This document shows positions 43,001 through 52,000 of a DNA stretch of 64,000 nt, in pieces (the stretch's first letter is position 1; every line of letters starts with the position of its first letter). The notes beneath the pieces are model-generated. The model was not told the origin of the DNA. It made no database searches and saw only the letters and a list, made by a program, of their open reading frames with translations. The position numbers were made by a program, and so were the translations under genes. The stretch covers positions 6,510,501 to 6,574,500 of the forward strand of contig JAVUNC010000019.1 of assembly GCA_032173965.1 (NCBI GenBank). Direction: 5' to 3'. Source of the stretch: Sitta carolinensis. Taxonomy: Eukaryota > Chordata > Aves > Passeriformes > Sittidae.

Positions 43001-46000
43001 AGAGCCATAAGTGTCAACAGAAAAGTGTGCTTATTGTCCTGTCCTTGAGGAGGACACCACTTGACATTCCATTGCACGTGGGAGGCAGTTCTGGCTGCAC
43101 TCCAGAGCTCATCCAGCTGTGTTGACTGCAGCACTGCAGGGTGCAAGAGAAAGTGCTGATTGTTGTAAATTAGCTTCAGAGCCTCCAGTCTGGTTTTGGC
43201 ACTGGTGAGAAGTCTGACATCCAATTCATGTAAAATGTGCCCACCTCCATTCCTTTTCTTCACCAGGTAATGGACAGAGCCCTGTTACACTTGGATAACT
43301 CCTACAACATCCCCAATGTCAGCAGCGTGGGCATTGTTTGCAAGACCAACTTGCCTTCCAACACAGCCTTCCGTGGCTTTGGAGGGCCCCAGGGAATGAT
43401 GATTGCTGAGTGCTGGATGAGTGACCTTGCTCGGAAGTGTGGCCTGCCACCTGAGGAGGTACAGACCCATTGACACCTTGCAGGGTGGTGCTTGCCTGTG
43501 AGCAAGCTCTGAGAACTGCATCAGCCACACCAAACTTTTAAGCATAAGAGCTTTGGCTTCATTTTTGCTGAGCTCCTAGCAGGATCTCAAACTTCTGTGA
43601 CAGATACAGTCTAGCACAGATTATCATCTGTTTAATTAACTTCCTTGGTAGCCTCAATTTTGTAACATCTACTTTAAGGACAGATATTAATGAGAAGTCC
43701 TAGTACCTTACTGACATGTGCTTTAAGTCCCAATCTCTGAAAATTTCCAGCCTTAATTCATGTTTTTCCATGTTTATTAATTGTTTTGCTCCTTGGCTCT
43801 TTGTAGAAAGAGTAAAGTAGTACAATCAGGAGCCAACACACTTTAGATCTCATCCCTCCTTGTCTGAAGCATTGAACTTGGCCTGTCCTTCTGTGTCTCT
43901 CTGGGAAGGTGCGGAAGCTCAACCTCTACCACGAAGGAGACACAACTCATTTTAACCAAAAGCTGGAGGGATTTACTCTACGAAGATGCTGGGATGAATG
44001 TTTGTCCACCTCCAGCTATCATGCCAGGAGGAAACTTATTGAAGAATTCAACAAGTAGGTGTTGAAGCTACTGGAGCTGTCTTGTCACTGGGTGCACCTG
44101 TTGCCTACTAACTTCTGAAGATCTCTTAGCAACTGGAGTGATGTGAAGTCACACCTTATATTTGCAGACTGACTTCTAAATATTTCTTATTGAAATCCCT
44201 TCATGCTCACTGTCAGTGGAAAAGTCTATCAGTGAGCTGGTAGCATAAATAAGGCTAGAATCAGACCTAGCATGATGTGGTTTTGTAAGTGAACTGTAGC
44301 AAAGAAGAGGGAGTCTGTTAAATCCACCTGGATTTTCATGTGACTATCAAGGCGATCTCTTTCTGTTTTCCTCCATCTTATAAACTTTTTTAGTTGGCTT
44401 GTATATACAACTGAACAGTTAATAGTATGGACAATTGCTTCTATAATGCTTGCAGAAAGCATTTTCAATTGAAGTTTCTTGTTGGAACACACAAAGAAAA
44501 CCTTTCTTTAATATAAATTAGTGATTAACTCAGTCTATATCACAGTCGGGTATTTAATTTCCATTTGATGCACAGTCAGAGGAAGCACAGTATTGATTTA
44601 TGATAAAAGGCTCATGAATATACACATAATGTTCTTTCCTTGCAGGCAGAACCGCTGGAAAAAGAGGGGGATGAGCATCATTCCTACCAAATTTGGCATC
44701 AGTTTCACTGTCCCATTTCTGAACCAGGTCTGTAAATGTCATTTGTCCTTTCACTAGAGAAGCTGCCCAGGCCCTTCTCCATTTGTACCAAACTGGAGCT
44801 TCTTGAAGAAGTAGTAAATTAGCTAAGAAAGAGCACACATTTTTCAAGCCAAAATGGGTACCAGTTTATACTGTCCAAAAGACACCACAATATGGCTACA
44901 TTTCCATAGTATTGTGTAAGGTCACCTCTCTCAATAGTAGAAACACTGTTCCTGTGCTTGAGTTTATTTGATGGACTGTCAATGGTGTTGGAAAGTTAAG
45001 GCGAAGGGTGCATCTGTCTTTCACAGGGGCAGGATTGGATTACTTCATCTGCTCTCTGAGCTGAAAATACTGACTGGGATTTATTATGCCATTGGAACTG
45101 CTAGTGAGTTGGTGAGACTAAACCAAACTCACCTCAAGTGTAAACAAGTGGCTTTAGTTGCACCAAAGAACAACCTTAGTCTAGTTCTGAATGAATTCTC
45201 TCTGTAGTCTGCTAAGTACTCCCCAAGTTAATTTATGATAATTAATGTTCCCTGTTGTAGGCTGGAGCTCTGGTCCATGTGTATACAGATGGCTCTGTGT
45301 TACTTACACATGGTGGGACCGAGATGGGTCAAGGACTTCACACCAAAATGATTCAGGTAATAATGAGTTTGGGCTTAACTGAATGAGACATCTTTTCAGG
45401 ACAATTACACTCTCCCTATAGTATTGCCTCAGGCACCTTGACACTTCCTCTGTGTGCATGCAGAGAGTAACAAATCAGGACTAATTCCTCTTCATTGTCT
45501 AGCAGTGCTAGATTTCCAGATTATCACCATTGAGTATTAGAATTAGATTCTTAATCATCTTAAATCTCATTATGTAAATAATGCAGGTTATGCATATAGT
45601 TTAGCTTCTCTGGCAATTTCAGCTCACCCCATAAAGGTAAAGTTTACATCTATTTTACACAAAAATCAGTTGTATTGAAAACACGTATATTTGTACATGC
45701 TAGTGCTTTTGTATTTAAAAAGGCTTAAAGGAGCAACATTCCTTTGGCAGGAAAATGAAAGGAAAATCTCAGGGCTTTTGATAGGCTTCTGATTCTTTTG
45801 ACTGTTGTGAAAACAATTTAGTCTCATAATAGTGAAGCGAATGTCTGTCATTGTGGCAGAAGTACATGCGCTCACACACAAGCAGCCTGTGAAGTGCAAA
45901 TAAACCAATGTTCTGGCTAGTTCTCAGTCACTGGAACAACTCAGTCTGCAGGAAAAATGAAGCTTATGGTGGGAGAGGGTAGAGGTTGCAATGTGGGTCC

Positions 46001-49000
46001 TGGCAGTGCAAACAATGACTGACAATGCTTACGGATAAGTGCTGCTTACCATTTCTTTACCTTTGCTCCACAGGTTGCTAGCAGGGCTCTGGGAGTCCCC
46101 ACCTCCAAAATTTACATCAGTGAGACCAGCACAAACACTGTCCCAAACACCTCCCCAACAGCTGCTTCAGTCAGCGCAGACATCAATGGAATGGCCGTCC
46201 ATGTATGGAAGCTGAGTTATTTAAAGGAGTGGGCTACAAAGGAGGCCTCCAGGGCATGAAAAGTTGTCCTGTATTTTTCTGTTGCTTGAGGAGAACATCC
46301 CTCAAAAGGCAGTTCCAGTCAAGGGATGCCTCATAACTTTACAATGTATACTAGTGGCATTAGATTGTGAATGACTGTATTTTTTCAAGTTATTCAAACT
46401 CTCCTTCCATCCTTTGGTAGTTCTAAAAACAGAGTATTTGAGATTGCTCAAAATGAGCAGAACACAGCATCCATTTAAATAGCCTGCTTCTAAGTAATTA
46501 ATGCAGCTTTATCTATAACAAATGTATTTTGCTGCATGTGTTAATACCAAATTCTTTGAGAGCTGTGCTCCACAAGCTCTAAGTGTTGATCAGCTCAGTG
46601 TAAATTTTCTGCTGGAGCAATGGCATGGTTGTGACTGTCTGCCATGGTGGAGTTACTAATACATATATTTGCTGGGTATGTGATGTTTCCATTTTAAAAG
46701 AAGAATTTAGTACTGACCATTCTCAGTTTAAAAGAAAAGGGGAAGCGAAACCTGCAAAGTAAAATCATCAAGCTGTTTTTATTCTCTGCACAGCTTGTCT
46801 GAGTATGTTGAATTTTGGGAAGAGTTCTTCTGTTCTTTCAGTGTTAAAAGGATCATATTGTAAGCTATGCTGAGCTGTCCTGTACAGACTTGGTACAGAT
46901 AAAGTTAATGTATAAATGAGTGGACTTCTTATATTTTATGTCATGGTCCAGAAAGTTCTGTGCTGAATTTGGGATTCCTGTCTGCTATCAGCACAGTCTA
47001 TCTCCTTTAAAATCCTTTTCAGGCAACATTTCTTCTTATGTAGCAAGACATCTGTTAGTGAACTTTGTTTCTTTTTATGATTTGCCAAAGTCCTAAAGGC
47101 AATATTGATTTAAATAGAACGTTCTTTGAAACTCTTAGAGGGCTCTTAATACTATAAACTGGCTATTCAGATCTTAAAATATTTCTTCTTGCTTTCTTTG
47201 TTTCTAGAATGCATGCCAGACTATCTTAAAAAGACTCGAGCCAATCAAACAGTCTAATCCCAAAGGATCCTGGGAAGACTGGGTAAGCTGTTTGTATCTG
47301 TCATGAGACAAGTGGACATTGTCATAGATTGTTTTAGGTGGCAAAAACACGTGTGCAGGTGTGTCCTCCAGGCCTTCTGCATCTTGCTAGCATAGATTTG
47401 AGCAATGACAGTGAAACACAAACCTGGCACGGATTTCCAAGTAATTAAAGCTTGTGAGAGGTCATCCCCAAGACATCAGTTATTACTTTAATCTTGAGAG
47501 TTCTCAAAAAAATTTTTGGGGCCTGCCTAGGACAAACTTCATCCGACAAAAGTCTTGAGTATGTATCTTTGTAGTCAGGGTAGAGTCTTGGACAGAAGGA
47601 AACCTGATTTTTAACGAAGGGGTTCTGTAGCATAGACAGCTCTTGTTGAGCTGCCATTCAGCCCCGTAGTGCTCCTTGTCTGCAGTATCTCTGTCCCCTC
47701 AAGGAGAAGAGATGGATGGGCTCTCTTCAGATCCAAGCTCTGCTCTTCATCTGAGGAGTTTTGACTTTTGTGATTTGGAAGCCAGGATAGAATTTCCCTC
47801 ACTGAAGTTAAGATGACCTGTCAGTTTAACCTTTGTCTCTGAGGCTAAAAGTCTAACCTGTAGCTGAGAGACAAACAAACAAAAGCAGGTCTCATCCCTT
47901 GCCAATGATTCAAGTTCTGCCCTTGGTAGCTGCTGACGGGGCTATTTGGGGAAGCAGCTGCAATCGTGATGTTTGGCAGTGCTGGAGTTGGGTAGTGTGA
48001 CAGCTGTCTGTCACTGGACATTTTCTACTTGAGGCCTCCTGGAAATGTTTCTGTGCAGTTATTTTGAAGGGCCTGGTTGTACATTTTACTGTTTTCAAAC
48101 TCTTGTTCATGTTGCCAGATTAAAACCGCCTATGAGAGCTGTGTCAGCCTGTCAGCCACAGGGTTCTATAGGTGAGTGAAAATTAACACTGCAAGGCACT
48201 GACTCGATTGCATGGATTGCATCCAGGGAAATTTTGGGAGAATTTACAGCCCCCAGCCCCCTGTCACTGCTCTAAATTAAAGCTGCATTCCCTTTCCTAC
48301 CTACAAGTGGTTAGCCGAGGTTAACAGTCTCCTGGCTGGGGAGAATCAGTTCCTGATGGAGCACAGCTCTGAGGACAAGTAAATCTGAAGTAGATCTGAC
48401 TTCATTCCAGCTGACCTTGGTCTGAAGAGGCATAATTGAAATTAGAGCTTTGCCTGGGGCTCTGTTCTGTGTCAGCCTTGTGACCTAGTTTTGCACTAGA
48501 ACTGACATGTGAGATAAGAGGGTTCAAGGGTTGTCCTTGAGGAAGATCCTGTCTCTCGTGGCATGAGCAGAGTTTCCAGCATTGTTCTCCCACTTCAGAC
48601 TCTTGCTGGACCCTGTGTAGTTCTGAAATGAGGCATTTCTCTTAGTTACTTTACTGCTGGAGGAAAGCAGACATCTGTCATCTTTAAGGCAGAGTGGTTG
48701 ACATAAATAAACACTGTGTTGAGGAGAACCTATTTAGGACTAAAATACATTATGCAAAATTTCTTTTGCATCCCTGAAATGTATTTTTTCTCTTAACCAA
48801 GTGACCTGTCAGCATTTTAATAAACCAGTTTTCAGATAAAGTGGCCAGATACAAAGTTTGCCATGGAGTGCACTTGAAATCAGTTCTTAGCTTAACAGAG
48901 ATTCTGCATCATCCTGACTATGTTCTGAAATTTAATGGCTTTAAAGAAATGTTCAACTGCCCTCTACAAGCAAAGGATTTTCTACTGGATTGGTAGATAA

Positions 49001-52000
49001 TAGTTATCACAAGCCCTGAGATTTATGGGCTAATAAAGATGACTAAAACTATTTAATAATTTCAATCACGTGTTGGAATACAGAGCAGATTTTTATTTAC
49101 AATTTTTATTTACACTTTAAATTTCTGCATGGGCTTGACAGAAGGAATGAAACAAAAGTGAATGAGGATTTTGATAAGTAGCAATGTAGTTGTATTTGGG
49201 TTTTTTTTTTATGGAATGAAATGTGGTTTTTTTTTTCTCTTTGTATCAAGAATTCCTGATGTTGGCTACAACTTTGAAAAGAATGAAGGGAAACCATTCT
49301 CCTACTTCAGTTACGGCGTTGCCTGCTCTGAGGTTGAGATAGATTGCCTGACAGGTGACCACAAGGTGAGGGGTCAGCAGTGAAACAGCTCTCTGTGTTT
49401 TGGTGGAGGGAATGTTCACGGGGAGTTAGAACAAATACTGGGTGTCAGCCCATTCCTGGCTCTGTCATTGGTCTGGTGTGACCTTCAGCAAATTTCTTAA
49501 CTCCTCTGTTCCACAGTGCAGCAATCCGTAAAGTGTAATAAAACAATAATTATCTACCCTGCTGGGATTTGGGGCTTAATGAATGATTGCAAAAGTTATT
49601 GGATTTGCTTGAGAAAGAGATAGCAGCACTGTGTTGGCAGGAAAGTACAGAAACATCCTGGAATTGAGTTAATCATTAAAAATAACACTGAAGACTTCTG
49701 GAAAGAAAGAAAGGAAAAAAAATAATAAAGAAAATAAATTTAATCAGGATCTGACCTAGTTGGTTATGCTCAGCTACAGACCACTGATACCAGCATCTTG
49801 GAATTAATATTAATTGGGTCCACTGGACCTCTGGGGGAAACTGCAGTGAGTTCCTTTGAATTACTTTTGGGGTGAACTCAGATTAAAAGTCAGTATGAGA
49901 AGTTCAGCTGAGATAAGATTAGATTATATGGTATAGTGTTTGGATATTCCTCCTCACACAATACCATGGTGGACCAGTTCCAGAGATCTGTGCTGATTTA
50001 CCCTTTATTCCTGTTTTTTAGAACATTCGCACAGACATTGTTATGGATGTTGGTACCAGTCTGAACCCAGCCATAGATATAGGACAGGTAAGTGAAAAAG
50101 TGTTGCTACTTTCATCGTGTTCAAGCAGTTAAAGCAATCACACTGCTGTCAGGCAGTTCTATTTATTATCCCTCTCCAGGCTATGCCTTTGCAAACACAA
50201 CCTTTTAAACTTGGCACAGAATCACATAGGGAAGTATTCTGTTAAGGGTTTGGGGATTTCTGGATAATAAGACTATATGATATTGTCCAGTTACCACCCC
50301 ATTGATGTTTTTCAGGCTAAATCCCACACCTGATATTTATACTCCTATCTGTCAATATTAAGTTTATTTAATTTAGTGAAAATTCTCTTGTGACTAAAGA
50401 GTTGGCGTGGCAGATTCTGTCCTCCAGCTGCTCCTGTGTAGAATTCTTAATAGGAAGTTGGACCAGTCACTTATCTTGCAAAGTCCTTGGACAGGCACAA
50501 GATTACTTCAAAATTCAATGTCAGTAATAATCAGAGTATCTCTTAGCAGATAAAGGTAATAAACTCAGGGTTGTTTGACAGCCCAAGAGATGGATTGTTA
50601 GACATATGCTTATCTAGCCATATTAGCTCGCTGGCTAACTCTAGATGTTGATATGGTATAACTCCAATGAAAATGCTGCAGGATTGGGGATGACAGGAGA
50701 GCATGAGTTGCAAAGTTCTTCTATAGCTAAAATGAAATTTCCTTGAAAGTGACATTTTTTCTGAAAGAGATTTTTTTTGGAAGTGTCCAGGGGGAGAAAG
50801 AAATTTTCTGTCTTTGTGCCCTGTCGCTTTAGGTTTGGGAGTGGAGAGATGGGCTAAATGGAGCCTGTCAAAGGGGTCTTCAATTCCTGTGTCCTTCCAG
50901 GAATTGCTGCAGAGGATCTGGGCACACAGGAGAGAGAGGATGTGGCATGAGTGCAGAGATAGAAGTACACAGAGATGTACTTTTAGTCTACTTGTCCTTT
51001 GAGATATCAACAAGTTCAACTTATTCAGTGTTCACCTGCCTGGGAAGAAATCAATATTTTATCATTGATTTTTTTTTTCTTGTTGCTTCATCAGCAAATT
51101 CCTGTCTTGCATTTACAGAAAATCGGTTTGCATGTATTTGTAAATTGCTTCACCTGCCAGGGAAATGCAGCCACATTGATATGGGAACACAGGAATTGTG
51201 CAAAGATTGTACCCAGCAGAAGGGATGAGGGTTTTAGAGATAAAAAGTGGGATCTGAGTCAGGCGGGGAGGGTTGGAAACCCTGGTGGATGTCATCACTG
51301 TTTGTCCTTGTGCAGGGAAGAACAACAACAAAGAGAAAGTAACCTTGTTTGGGTGTGTTTGTAGATAGAAGGAGCCTTCGTGCAGGGCATTGGGCTCTTC
51401 ACCATGGAGGAGCTGCGTTACTCTCCTGAAGGGAACTTGTACACTCGAGGGCCTGGCATGTACAAAATCCCAGCCTTTGGAGACATCCCAACAGAATTCT
51501 ACGTGTCCCTTCTCCGTGACTGCCCCAATAGCAAGGCAGTTTACTCATCCAAGGTATGCCTGGGAGGTCTGTGGGCCTCTTACTGCCCCAAAACACTGTG
51601 AAGCTGAGTGGGATAAAGTCATGATCCTGGGTGTCTAAACAGTTCATCTCATCATGCTGTGGTTACTCTGAGGTCAGGATGTTTTTCTGTTTGTTATCAG
51701 AAATCTGCGTACTATCCTTTCTAGTGAGGAAGAACTGAAATAACTTGCACATTGTTGTCCTGATTGTCCATTGGACAGAATTGAAGTGGTTTTCTGTGTG
51801 GGAAGGCTTGTGTTTTCTTCCTGTTTCTTCTTTAAATGGACTGAGGGTTGATTTAGCTCAGTCTTTCCTCACTGATCACACCTGGCACACTGGAGGCTGT
51901 TTTGGCATCATGTTTCCTCACTGAGCATCTCTGGTAGACTGAGGTTCCCATCTGGAAGGCAAAGCCTCACTCTTACTTGTGCTCTGTCTAGGCTGTGGGA

